This document shows, piece by piece, positions 24,166 to 31,573 of a DNA stretch of 32,769 nt. The stretch's first letter is position 1, and each line of letters starts with the position of its first letter. The stretch is from Candidatus Iainarchaeum sp. (GTDB lineage: Archaea; Iainarchaeota; Iainarchaeia; Iainarchaeales; UBA10191), in contig JAUSFL010000021.1 of NCBI GenBank assembly GCA_030649735.1, positions 1 to 32,769 on the forward strand, written 5' to 3'. The position numbers and the translations under genes are program-made. Under the pieces are notes generated by a model. The model had not been told where the DNA came from, made no database searches, and saw nothing but the letters and a program-made list of their open reading frames with translations.

Positions 24166-24876
24166 ATGGTTGAAAAGCTAGACACTATAATTGCCGGCGA
24201 AATCTGCATGAGCAAAGAGCCAGGCAGTTCGATGAAAAAATGGCGTGAAATTTTTGGAATTTCGCAAACAGAGCTTGCGGACTTTTTGAAAGTTTCTTCC
24301 TCGACAATTTCAGACTATGAAGGCGGCCGAAGGAAATCTCCTGGAATTGGCGTTGTAAGCAGGCTTGTTGAAAACCTGATTGAAATTGACAAAAAGCACG
24401 GCGGCAAAATAGTCAAGCAATTAGAGCGCGACTTCAAGCCAAAGGAAGAATTGTTCAACACTCACGAGTTTTTCGCTTCAATGCCCGCAAAAGAGTTCGC
24501 GCAAAAAATCGAAGCAGAATGCATTGCAAACCCCGCAAAAATAAAGGAAATGCAAATTTTTGGCTATACAATAATTGATTCCTTGAAAGCAATTCTTGAC
24601 GTGCCAGTCAATGACTACATTCAATTATTCGGAAAAACTCCAGAACGCGCCTTAATTTTCACAAAAGTCGAAAGCGGGCGCAGTCCAATGATTGCAGTAA
24701 AGGTCGGAAGGTTTTCCACTGAAATGCGGCCAAGCGTTGTAGTATTGCACGGGCCCGAAGCAAACAAAGTCGACCACTTGGCAGTGAAGATTGCGGAAGC
24801 GGAAAAAATTCCATTACTGGTTACGCAAAAGCCATTGGAAGAAATAATCAAAGTCTTGAAAGAGTTCGAAAGCTGA
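24166..24876 (+). CDS. XRE-type HTH transcriptional regulator (COG1709-like archaeal family)
   Basis: An upstream TTG at 24130 would add 12 hydrophobic residues, but the promoter position favours the ATG at 24166 (MVEKLD). Residues about 10-75 contain AGEICMSKEPG, KKWREIFGISQTELADFLKVSSSTISDYEGG and RRKSPGIG. This is the exact layout of the archaeal COG1709-type regulators, which have an XRE helix-turn-helix. The C-terminal domain, with repeated alternating strands and helices around ALIFTKVESGRSPMIAVKVG, probably senses a ligand or mediates dimerisation. It ends 4 nt from the convergent NMD3 gene. Targets are unknown. Confidence 0.85.
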   Translation: MVEKLDTIIAGEICMSKEPGSSMKKWREIFGISQTELADFLKVSSSTISDYEGGRRKSPGIGVVSRLVENLIEIDKKHGGKIVKQLERDFKPKEELFNTHEFFASMPAKEFAQKIEAECIANPAKIKEMQIFGYTIIDSLKAILDVPVNDYIQLFGKTPERALIFTKVESGRSPMIAVKVGRFSTEMRPSVVVLHGPEANKVDHLAVKIAEAEKIPLLVTQKPLEEIIKVLKEFES

Positions 24877-24880
24877 ATTT

Positions 24881-25582
24881 TCAAAGCCTGACGCAATAAG
24901 TGAAGCGGCTCCAGTTATGCCCGTTCCTGTCAATTCCGGCAAGCGTTGTTGAAACAATCACTTTTTGCCCTGTTTTTTTTGCCAAATGCTCGGCGAGCTT
25001 TTTTGCCGCAGTCCTGCTTCCGACAACAAAGTCAGCGCCGTTCTTTAAAGTAACTATTTTCGCGATTTGCGCTAGAGAATCTGTTTTTTTCAGCTTTGCC
25101 ATGAACTCGTCAGACTCTTTAATCAAGCCGTCAATTTCCTGCTGGCTTAGCTTTTTGGAATAGCGGGCCTGAATTGTTGCCTCGAAATAATTGCTGCTTA
25201 TTTTCATGCACGGGTCGCAAAGAACAGTCTTTTGCTTGAGCAAGGACTCGAAAGAATTATTGATTTTAATGCCTTGAACTTTGCCTTCAACTTTTAATGC
25301 TGCCTTGAAGCCTTCAGGCTTTTCAAACAAGTCAAGCTTGGTTTTAAAATCCGGCCCGAAAAGCCTGTTCTTGAAATTTTGCAAGACAATTTCCTGCAAG
25401 ACTTCCGAACTTTCCTCTACCCAGCGGGTTTTAGACTTTATTTTACTGCAGTGCTTGCATTTTTCGAAAGCAATTTCTTTAGGAAGCTCTCCAAGAACTT
25501 GCTTTTCCAAAAAGCAGTCCTTGCACAATGCATTAATCAGCTTGTCAGCGTCTTTGCCGCAATGCGGGCAGAATTTTTTCAT
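24881..25582 (-). CDS. NMD3-related protein
   Basis: Eukaryotic NMD3 is the 60S export adaptor; archaeal homologues are thought to act in large-subunit maturation or translation. The N-terminus has zinc pairs C5/C8, C20/C23 and C42/C45, with C122/C125 later in LCDPCMK. The C-terminal segment DFVVGSRTAAKKLAEHLAKKTG is a strong family signature. Length is 233, the archaeal short form without the eukaryotic export signals. It lies 23 nt downstream of the beta-CASP RNase and probably shares its transcript. Confidence 0.9.
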   Translation of the reverse strand: MKKFCPHCGKDADKLINALCKDCFLEKQVLGELPKEIAFEKCKHCSKIKSKTRWVEESSEVLQEIVLQNFKNRLFGPDFKTKLDLFEKPEGFKAALKVEGKVQGIKINNSFESLLKQKTVLCDPCMKISSNYFEATIQARYSKKLSQQEIDGLIKESDEFMAKLKKTDSLAQIAKIVTLKNGADFVVGSRTAAKKLAEHLAKKTGQKVIVSTTLAGIDRNGHNWSRFTYCVRL

Positions 25583-25605
25583 AAAGAGTTTAGGAAAAAA
25601 CAGAA

Positions 25606-26880
25606 TTATAAGGTTAATTCTTCGCCGGTCCTTGGCGCTACAACATCAAAGCCTTTGCCATGCAGTTCTTGCTTGAAAACATCAATTACTTGAGAGTCTC
25701 CGTGAACTAAAACAATCTTTTCCGGAGAAAGCTTGTCCACAGCGTACATTAACGAGTCATGGTCTGAATGCGCTGAAAAATCGTATTTTTCAACCTTCAT
25801 TTTCACGTCCACTAAAGAGCCGTCAATGTCGATTTTTCCAGTGTCCATCAAGATTCTTCCAGGAGTTTTTTCAACCTGGAATCCTGTTAGGAAAATTTTT
25901 GAGTCAGAATCATCGTAAAGTTTTTTAATGTAGTATTGTATTGGGCCGCCTTGCAGCATTCCGGAAGTTGTCACAATGACGCAAGGCTCTTTCAAGGCTT
26001 TTTTTCTCATTTGCTCGCCTTTCACCCAATGGGCTTTCATTAAGGCGCGCTTGAGGAATTTTGGGTTCTTGAAGTATGACGGGTTGTTAAGCATTATTTT
26101 CGCTGCCTTTTGGCCCATGCCATCCAAGTATACTGGCACATTAAGCTTGTACTCTTCCAAGACATCAATCAATTCTTGCGAACGCCCAACCGCAAAAGCG
26201 CTCACCAAGGCATGGCCTCCGCGATCTAAAGTGTCAATGACTGATTCTGCAAAGGCCTTTTCAGTCTCTTTTCTTGGCGGGTGGTTTCTATCGCCGTAAG
26301 TGCTTTCCATAATCAAGTAATCCACTTTGCCGCACTTCAAGTCTGCCTTGTGGTGCAATCTTGTTTCAGCGGCATTAAAGTCCCCGGTGTAAAGCAGTGT
26401 TTTTCCATTTGGAAGGTAAAGTTTTGTCAAGGCGCTTCCGACAATGTGGCCGGCGTCATAAAATTCCATCGCGGTTTTTTCAGTGATGTTCACGTGCTTT
26501 TTGTAGCCTAGTTCAAAAGCAAATCTTTCAGTCTTTTGGATTTCAGGCTTTGAATACCCGGAGTCAAATCCTTCAAGGCCTGCAATTTTCAGGCTGTCAA
26601 ACCACAAAAGCTTTGAAATTTCCAAAGTCGGCGAAGTCATGAAAGAAAGCGCGTGATTGTCCAAAAAAAGCGATGGAAGGTTTCCTGAATGGTCCAAATG
26701 CGCATGGCTTATCACCACGGCATCCAAGTTTGTTTCAGGCTTTAAGGGATATTCAACCCCTTCGGGAGTCAATTTTACTCCGTCATCAAGCAATACCCTG
26801 TCGCCAAAGTCCAAAAGCAAAGAGCTTCTTCCAACCTCTCTTCCGGCGCCAAGGCACTTGAACTTCAAATCCTGCTTCAA
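25606..26880 (-). CDS. Beta-CASP metallo-beta-lactamase RNase (aCPSF2-like)
   Basis: This is a CPSF73/RNase J-related ribonuclease. It starts at a TTG (26878-26880) with AAGG upstream. Motifs: GAGREVGRSS at 11-20, SHAHLDHSG at 58-66, a GHIVGSA metal motif, YTGDFNA, ESTYGDRNH at the start of the beta-CASP domain, TSGMLQGG, FSAHSDHDSL, and the terminal VLVHGD. No N-terminal KH domains are present (424 residues in all), so it is the aCPSF2 type rather than the KH-containing aCPSF1 that terminates transcription. All catalytic residues appear intact. Endo- or exonuclease preference cannot be read from sequence. Confidence 0.93.
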   Translation of the reverse strand: MKQDLKFKCLGAGREVGRSSLLLDFGDRVLLDDGVKLTPEGVEYPLKPETNLDAVVISHAHLDHSGNLPSLFLDNHALSFMTSPTLEISKLLWFDSLKIAGLEGFDSGYSKPEIQKTERFAFELGYKKHVNITEKTAMEFYDAGHIVGSALTKLYLPNGKTLLYTGDFNAAETRLHHKADLKCGKVDYLIMESTYGDRNHPPRKETEKAFAESVIDTLDRGGHALVSAFAVGRSQELIDVLEEYKLNVPVYLDGMGQKAAKIMLNNPSYFKNPKFLKRALMKAHWVKGEQMRKKALKEPCVIVTTSGMLQGGPIQYYIKKLYDDSDSKIFLTGFQVEKTPGRILMDTGKIDIDGSLVDVKMKVEKYDFSAHSDHDSLMYAVDKLSPEKIVLVHGDSQVIDVFKQELHGKGFDVVAPRTGEELTL

Positions 26881-27010
26881 TTAAAACAACCTTTTTTTCA
26901 AAAATTAGGTAATAGATTAAACTGCAACAAATTTATTAAAGCAATTCGTGAATAATCCAGCTTTTTTCTCAATAATGCACTAGCATCAACTCAAAATGCA
27001 CCAAAAAGGC

Positions 27011-27018
27011 TTTATAAA
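27011..27018 (+). promoter_or_regulatory. Orphan TATA box
   Basis: AAAAAGGC followed by TTTATAAA is close to consensus. It would start transcription near 27040, just before a short reading frame or a possible small RNA. Confidence 0.45.
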
Positions 27019-27050
27019 CCCAAAGAGAAGAGTATTTCGAACATTGAAAA

Positions 27051-27173
27051 ATGCTCACCAAAACTCCTTTTAGTACTCCAAAAAAAAGGCAGGCCCTTTC
27101 AAGGGCTTGTCTTCCCTCACAAACCAAAAAAATCAATAAAGCAAAAAAATTGCCTTTCCAGAATCATTCTTGA
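27051..27173 (+). CDS. Possible 40-aa basic small protein
   Basis: The ATG lies 33 nt after a good TATA box and the frame runs 40 codons to TGA. The product starts MLTKTPFSTPKKRQALSR and continues Lys-rich, with one Cys. No ribosome binding site is visible, though a near-leaderless message would not need one. Alternatively the transcript is a non-coding RNA, or nothing is expressed. Without homologues this is only a candidate. Confidence 0.22.
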   Translation: MLTKTPFSTPKKRQALSRACLPSQTKKINKAKKLPFQNHS

Positions 27174-27192
27174 AAAAAACAAGGCTTTTTAA

Positions 27193-27208
27193 TGAAGGTT
27201 TTAAAACC
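27193..27208 (+). promoter_or_regulatory. Promoter of the membrane protein/wHTH pair, containing palindrome GGTTTTAAAACC
   Basis: TGAAGG followed by TTTTAAAA reads as BRE/TATA and predicts a start near 27229. That leaves a leader of about 26 nt containing the ribosome binding site AAGGAGG at 27240-27246. The 12-bp core 27197-27208 is a perfect palindrome and could also be an operator. A second AT box, TTTTTAAAG at 27222-27230, is too close to the start codon to keep the binding site in the message. Confidence 0.45.
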
Positions 27209-27254
27209 CCAAATTACCTGATTTTTAAAGCGCTTTACTAAGGAGGCTTTTGCT

Positions 27255-27686
27255 TTGAAGGATAAGAAAATCTGCACGCCAAACAATGCATTCTGCATTA
27301 GCGAAAAAAAAATAATCCTGGCTGTTTTTGCGGCAATCGCGATAATTGCCATTGGAGTGAGCTATTTTGCAATTATTGAAAAAACATCTTCAGACTATAA
27401 TTCGGGGGCCATTAAAATTCTCCTGCAGTCAGTGGACAAATTCACTATATCAATTGCCCTAATTGTAGGATTGGTAATAGTGTCAATTTCAGTACTGGCC
27501 TTCAGGAAAAACCAGTCCGCAAAATTTCTGCTGATAACACTGGCTTTTGGAATTCTGGTCCTAGAATGGGCATTAAAGCTCATTGACCGCTATTACATTC
27601 CTGGACAATTGCTTTACGACCCCATTGAAAACCTGCTTGAATTGACAGTCCTTGTATTCATTGCATGGGGCCTTTTCAGGAAATGA
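27255..27686 (+). CDS. Four-helix membrane protein paired with a wHTH regulator
   Basis: It starts at a TTG, 8 nt after a perfect AAGGAGG binding site (27240-27246). The cytoplasmic N-terminus carries two Cys (KKICTPNNAFC). Four hydrophobic helices follow, at about residues 19-41, 58-84, 90-108 and 125-141. No family is recognised. Its last codons overlap the start of the wHTH gene as ATGA. Small membrane proteins coupled to HTH genes are common in archaea, and the pair may form a membrane-signal-to-transcription unit; that is inference. Confidence 0.72.
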   Translation: MKDKKICTPNNAFCISEKKIILAVFAAIAIIAIGVSYFAIIEKTSSDYNSGAIKILLQSVDKFTISIALIVGLVIVSISVLAFRKNQSAKFLLITLAFGILVLEWALKLIDRYYIPGQLLYDPIENLLELTVLVFIAWGLFRK

Positions 27687-28234
27687 GGTGTTTTAAAATA
27701 GCCGAAGAACACGAAGCATTACAGCTTGACACCAGAAGCAGGCTTTACAATGAAATCCGCAAAAGCCCCGGCCTGCACTTTCGAGAGCTTCAAAGGCGCG
27801 TGAACATGGCCACTGGAGCCCTCCAGTACCACTTGGATTATTTGGGAAAAAAATCACTCATTAAAAGCGAACGCGTTGAAAACACTAAAAGATTTTTTGT
27901 AATGCAGTCAAAGCGCATTGAAGGCGAAGAGCAAATAATGCCTTTCTTAAGGCAGGAAAAAACCCGCCACATCCTAATGGCAATGCTTTCCGGAAGAAAA
28001 AACACCATTCAAAGCCTTGCGCGAAAAACCCAAACCCCTTACAGCACTACGTCCAGGCTGCTTGACAAAATAGTCAGGGCAGGAGTTTCGCAAAAAACGC
28101 GCAAAAGCAAGCAAATACACTATATTCTTGAAAAGCCGGAAAACATTACTGAAATGCTCATAACTTACAGGAAAAGCTTCCTTGACGACTTGGTTGACGA
28201 GTTTGTCGCGACAGTGCAAGAATTAAAAACCTGA
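27683..28234 (+). CDS. Double winged-helix transcriptional regulator
   Basis: I choose the ATG at 27683 because it overlaps the preceding stop as ATGA; an ATG at 27665 would add six residues. The first winged helix spans about residues 18-75: TRSRLYNEIRKSPGLHFRELQRRVNMATGALQYHLDYL-type helices, then a wing at LIKSERVENTKRFFV. A second wHTH lies at about 95-150 (ILMAMLSGRKNTIQSLARKTQTPYSTTSRLLDKI, wing KSKQIHYIL). Tandem wHTH proteins of this type are frequent archaeal repressors. It probably regulates its own operon; the palindrome at 27197-27208 is a candidate site. Confidence 0.85.
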   Translation: MRCFKIAEEHEALQLDTRSRLYNEIRKSPGLHFRELQRRVNMATGALQYHLDYLGKKSLIKSERVENTKRFFVMQSKRIEGEEQIMPFLRQEKTRHILMAMLSGRKNTIQSLARKTQTPYSTTSRLLDKIVRAGVSQKTRKSKQIHYILEKPENITEMLITYRKSFLDDLVDEFVATVQELKT

Positions 28235-28257
28235 ACTGCGTCAAATTTAATGATTTT

Positions 28258-28896
28258 ATGATAATGGACATTGAGCAAAGCCTGAAAACATGCAAAAAGC
28301 ACAGGCTGCCTGTGGCAGAGTTTGCAATTGCAAAAACACCAAAGCAGGCAGTGGATGCTGGAAAAAAGCTTGGCTATCCGCTTGTTTTGAAGATCATAAG
28401 CCAGCAAATACTTCACAAGACTGAAGCAGGCTGCGTCAAGGTTGGAGTTAGTGGAGAAAAAGAAGTTTCCAAGGCATTTGAAGAAATTGAAGAAAACGCC
28501 AAAAAATTCGATAAAAAAGCCAAAATTGAAGGCGTGCTTTTGCAAAAAATGAGCAAGGGAATTGAATTGATTGTTGGCGGAAAAAAAGACGAGCAATTCG
28601 GGCACGCAGTAATTCTAGGAATTGGCGGAACCGCAGTTGAAGTCTACAAGGACTATTCAATGAGAATCTGCCCAATAACCGAGCAAGACTTTGAAGAAAT
28701 GCTTTCAGAAATCAAGGGCAAAAAACTCCTTGAAGGCTTTCGGGGAAGCAAGCCAATAAACAAGGAAATTTTGAAAGCCATTGTTTTGAAGACTTCAGAA
28801 ATGCTTGTTTCAGAACGCATCAAAGAGCTTGACTTGAACCCGGTAATGTGCAATGACAAGGAATGCACGATTGTTGACGCAAGAATCATCAAATAA
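28258..28896 (+). CDS. acdB: ADP-forming acyl-CoA synthetase beta subunit (ATP-grasp)
   Basis: ACD enzymes convert acyl-CoA, ADP and phosphate to acid, CoA and ATP, the main substrate-level ATP step of peptide- and sugar-fermenting archaea. The ATP-grasp beta subunit is recognised by YPLVLKI, LHKTEAG with the phosphate-relay His53, LLQKM, ELIVGGKKDEQFGHAVILGIGGTAVE and the terminal ELDLNPV. Length is 212. The expected GG after LHKTEA is GC here. No alpha subunit gene (CoA-binding) is in the window, so it must be encoded elsewhere. A second ATG lies two codons downstream. Confidence 0.92.
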   Translation: MIMDIEQSLKTCKKHRLPVAEFAIAKTPKQAVDAGKKLGYPLVLKIISQQILHKTEAGCVKVGVSGEKEVSKAFEEIEENAKKFDKKAKIEGVLLQKMSKGIELIVGGKKDEQFGHAVILGIGGTAVEVYKDYSMRICPITEQDFEEMLSEIKGKKLLEGFRGSKPINKEILKAIVLKTSEMLVSERIKELDLNPVMCNDKECTIVDARIIK

Positions 28897-28908
28897 CGCG
28901 CGATTTTA

Positions 28909-29322
28909 ATGATTAGAAAAAAACCAGCCCTGTTTTTAATCAAAAAGAAAATTGAAAGCCAAAGACTGCTCAAACCCATTGTGAATCGGAAACTGCTTCG
29001 CGAAAGAATGGAAAGGCAGCAAAAAATTAATGAAACACTCTCTTTCGCACTAAAGCTTAAAGCAGGAGATTTTCAGGCCAGAAAGCCAAAGCCTTGGGAA
29101 CTAAAAAACGGCGCTTGGATTGTCTGCGACTTTTCAAGAGACGGCAAAAGCAAGGCAATTGGATTAATTACTGACTCTTTCCAAAGAGACAGAAGAAAAT
29201 TCCTGATGGTAAAGGCGGTTTTTGTCACTGACTTAACGCAGGAAAAAAGCTTCAGGAAAATAAAAGGAGAATCCCACCTTTCAGTGCTTGCAGAAAACGT
29301 GTTATTGGTTGAAAGCAACTAA
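28909..29322 (+). CDS. Unknown basic protein, 137 aa
   Basis: Residues 1-48 are a strongly basic, probably helical segment (RKLLRERMERQQK). Residues 50-135 look like a compact beta-rich domain (GAWIVCDFSRDGKSKAIGLITDS, KAVFVTDL, ENVLLVE). I recognise no family. It begins 12 nt after acdB and converges on the TrmB gene. RNA or ribosome binding would fit the charge but is not shown. Confidence 0.6.
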   Translation: MIRKKPALFLIKKKIESQRLLKPIVNRKLLRERMERQQKINETLSFALKLKAGDFQARKPKPWELKNGAWIVCDFSRDGKSKAIGLITDSFQRDRRKFLMVKAVFVTDLTQEKSFRKIKGESHLSVLAENVLLVESN

Positions 29323-29365
29323 TAGTTTTAAAAAACAGCAAATATTCCATGCAATAAGCCAGCTT

Positions 29366-30118
29366 TCAAACCGGCTTTGCTCTTTCCCACTCTTGAAGGT
29401 AGAATTTCCTGTAATGCTCGAAAAGGCCGTCGCTTGAAATGACCACTGCAGTCTTTGACTCTGAAATAAAATCAAGAATTATTATTTTTTTGGCAAACAA
29501 GACTGTTGTTGCTGGAAAAATGATTTTTGAAAACCTGACGAACTTCCTGATGTCCTTCCACCTGTCCTTGTAAATTCCAGTATAAATTTGCATTGATTTC
29601 ACATTATCCATGAGCTTCACGCCGAGCTTCTTGTAATACCTCAATGTGCCGATCTTGTTCCAGAATTCTATGACTTCTTCAAACTTGTTTTCTTCGGCAA
29701 TTGAAAAGCCAAGCCATTCGTCGCCTTCTTTTGAATTCTCTATCAAATTGACAAAAAGGCTCTTTATGGAATTCATTCCTTCATACACTTCCACAGCCTG
29801 GCGGTTTTCCGAAAAAACCATTATCTGCCTCATTTTAGGCACTGCTTCCTCAATTTCCCTTTGCTTGTCCTTGATTGCCGAAAGCAGCATTTGAGGGTCT
29901 GAAGCCTGAAAATATTTGGTTTTTCCTTTAATCACATAATTGGCAAACCCTTTTGCCCTCAAGGAGTCAAGGACAACATAAATTTTTGATTGCGGAACTC
30001 CACACTTTTTCACTAGGGGGCCTGTTGTAGTGCTGCCAAGGTGCAGCAGCGCAACATACACTCTAGACTCCCAATTGTTAAGCCCGGCATCCGAAAGTAT
30101 TTTGTCAAACTCCAACAA
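29366..30118 (-). CDS. TrmB-family transcriptional regulator
   Basis: The gene begins with TTG TTG at 30113-30118 just after GGTGG. Residues 8-70 form the TrmB winged helix: LSDAGLNNWESRVYVALLHLG, PLVKKCGVPQSKIYVVLDSLRAKGF, and the wing KGKTKYFQASDP. A coiled coil (about 80-100) and a regulatory domain with VYEGMNSIKSLF follow, as in the family. Many TrmB proteins sense sugars; this one's C-terminal domain is short (250 residues total), so the effector is unclear. It diverges from the YcaO operon across a 78-nt gap with a shared TATA box and an inverted repeat, so it is the most likely regulator of that operon and of itself. Confidence 0.9.
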   Translation of the reverse strand: MLEFDKILSDAGLNNWESRVYVALLHLGSTTTGPLVKKCGVPQSKIYVVLDSLRAKGFANYVIKGKTKYFQASDPQMLLSAIKDKQREIEEAVPKMRQIMVFSENRQAVEVYEGMNSIKSLFVNLIENSKEGDEWLGFSIAEENKFEEVIEFWNKIGTLRYYKKLGVKLMDNVKSMQIYTGIYKDRWKDIRKFVRFSKIIFPATTVLFAKKIIILDFISESKTAVVISSDGLFEHYRKFYLQEWERAKPV

Positions 30119-30127
30119 ACCACCAAC

Positions 30128-30146
30128 TACTACCTACAATAGGAGT
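30128..30146. promoter_or_regulatory. Imperfect inverted repeat, candidate TrmB operator
   Basis: The plus strand reads ACTACCTACAATAGGAGT: arms CCTA and TAGG around CAA, extended with one mismatch/insertion to ACTAC and GGAGT. It lies immediately upstream of the YcaO TATA box and over the predicted transcription start of TrmB. A bound regulator could act on both genes from this position. Confidence 0.4.
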
Positions 30147-30151
30147 AAATA

Positions 30152-30161
30152 ATTTATAAAT
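30152..30161. promoter_or_regulatory. Divergent TATA box, TrmB and YcaO operon
   Basis: ATTTATAAAT is nearly symmetrical, 36-45 nt before the YcaO ATG and 34-43 nt before the TrmB start codon. The predicted YcaO leader includes AAGGTG at 30184-30189. Confidence 0.6.
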
Positions 30162-30196
30162 ATATGGCCTGCGGAAAATAAGTAAGGTGTGAACAA

Positions 30197-31564
30197 ATGA
30201 AAAAGAAAGCAAAACAGCCTTTGGAGAAAGTAAAAGCGCTAAGCAACTGGATAAGCAGGGCACCGGCAATATTCAGCTATCCTGTGCTTTACACAGAGTT
30301 CCTGGCAAGCCAAGATGAAAACTCGCAAAAAATCAAAAAAATGCTAAGCGCGGGAATTGTAGAACGCTTTGGAAAATGCCATAGTTTCAACGACGAACCG
30401 CGTTTTGAGCAGTATTACGCGCAACACGGGTTTGATGCTAACGAGAACCTGCACGGCAGCTCAGTTGACCTGGATGCAGAAAGAGCCAAAATCAAGGCAA
30501 TCGGAGAATGCTTCGAAAGGCTTTCGCTAATAATGCCAAGAACTGCCAAAACAATAAATGCCAGTTTTGAAGAGCTTTCCCAGCTCAAAAAGCAAGCCAT
30601 TAATCCTGCAGAATGCCTGAACTTTCCAGACAAGTACTTGCCAGTTCCGAGAAAAGAATACGAGGAAGTCTTGAGAAAAGACAGGATGAAATGGGTTTTG
30701 GGAAAAAACATTCTTGACAACAGCCCGGCATTCCTGCCATACCAGCTTGTTTTCCTGCCGACCACGAAGGAATTCGGGTCAGACCCATTGATCAGGAACC
30801 CAATAACCACTGGAACAGCTTGCGGCGACAGCTTTGAAGACGCAGCATACCGAGGATTGATGGAATGCGTTGAAAGAGATTCCAACATGCTTTCATGGCT
30901 TGCAAAAAGAGAAGTTCCAAGAATCATTCTAGACACTAAATTCTTTGCAGAAATAGAAAAATATCTTGCAAGATACTCGCTAAAGCTATTCGTGTGGGAT
31001 TTCACCACAGACATCGGAATTCCATCAATAATGGCAGTAATAACAGACGATTCAGGCCTGGGGCCCGCGGTTTCTGCAGGAACAAAAGCAGACTTAAACC
31101 CATCAAAAGCAGTTACAGGCGCAATTTATGAAGCACTCCACAGCAGGTTCTGGATAAGAAGCATTTACTACACAAGAAAGACAAGAATAACAAGGCCGAG
31201 CCAAATAATAGACCTGCAAGACAGGGGACTATACTGGTTTGACAGAAAAATGCTGAAAAACATCGACTTCTTGATTTACGCAAAAAAAAGCGTGAAACTT
31301 TCAAAAATGAACGACCTGTCAACACAGGAAAATTCAAAGCTTGCCCTTGCCGCAAAAATGCTCAAGCAAAAAAACATTGAATCATACCTGATTGACATAA
31401 CTCTTCCAGCAGTCAAAAATGCAGGATTTCACGTGGTAAGGACAATAGCGCCAGAACTGCATCCAATGCACTTGAACGAAAACAACCCATACCATTACAG
31501 CAAAAGACTGGAAGAATTGCTTAAAGGCTGGAAAGTCAATGAAATTCCCGCGCCATTCCTGTGA
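30197..31564 (+). CDS. YcaO-domain ATP-dependent cyclodehydratase/thioamidase
   Basis: YcaO enzymes phosphorylate a backbone amide with ATP so that Cys/Ser/Thr can cyclise to an azoline, or sulfide can form a thioamide. Family signatures: AIGECFERLS at 101-110 (Glu104, Glu107, Arg108), TTGTACGDSFEDAAYRGLME at 204-223, CVERD at 224-228, GAIYEALHSR at 308-317 (Glu312), and PELHPMHL at 419-426, which matches the P-x-L-x-P-x-H segment of peptide-cyclising members. The protein ends PAPFL, close to but not the PxPxP tail of many azoline-forming YcaOs. Length 455 is normal for a stand-alone protein with no fused E1/ThiF domain. AAGGTG lies 7 nt before the ATG. It is the first gene of the operon with the SagB-type dehydrogenase and the Cys/Ser peptide. 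Thioamidation remains an alternative, but the dehydrogenase favours azole chemistry. Confidence 0.9.
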   Translation: MKKKAKQPLEKVKALSNWISRAPAIFSYPVLYTEFLASQDENSQKIKKMLSAGIVERFGKCHSFNDEPRFEQYYAQHGFDANENLHGSSVDLDAERAKIKAIGECFERLSLIMPRTAKTINASFEELSQLKKQAINPAECLNFPDKYLPVPRKEYEEVLRKDRMKWVLGKNILDNSPAFLPYQLVFLPTTKEFGSDPLIRNPITTGTACGDSFEDAAYRGLMECVERDSNMLSWLAKREVPRIILDTKFFAEIEKYLARYSLKLFVWDFTTDIGIPSIMAVITDDSGLGPAVSAGTKADLNPSKAVTGAIYEALHSRFWIRSIYYTRKTRITRPSQIIDLQDRGLYWFDRKMLKNIDFLIYAKKSVKLSKMNDLSTQENSKLALAAKMLKQKNIESYLIDITLPAVKNAGFHVVRTIAPELHPMHLNENNPYHYSKRLEELLKGWKVNEIPAPFL

Positions 31565-31573
31565 GGTGAAAAA

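Larger units (their letters stand above)
26881..27254. other. Gene-poor 374-nt intergenic stretch
   Basis: No conserved gene is seen here. The left part should carry the promoter of the leftward beta-CASP RNase; an AT-rich TTTAATAAATTT on the minus strand at about 26929-26940 is a candidate. In the middle is an orphan rightward TATA box (27011-27018) followed by a 40-codon reading frame and a small GCCCT-TTCA-AGGGC hairpin at about 27092-27105. The right part holds the promoter and ribosome binding site for the membrane protein at 27255. Many A-runs and no CRISPR-like or long repeats were found. Confidence 0.6.

Noticed and set aside
30197-31564. YcaO as an McrA thioamidation enzyme
   Set aside because: No methanogenesis or tfuA gene is present, and the neighbour is a SagB-type dehydrogenase, which thioamidation does not need. 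It is kept only as an alternative.
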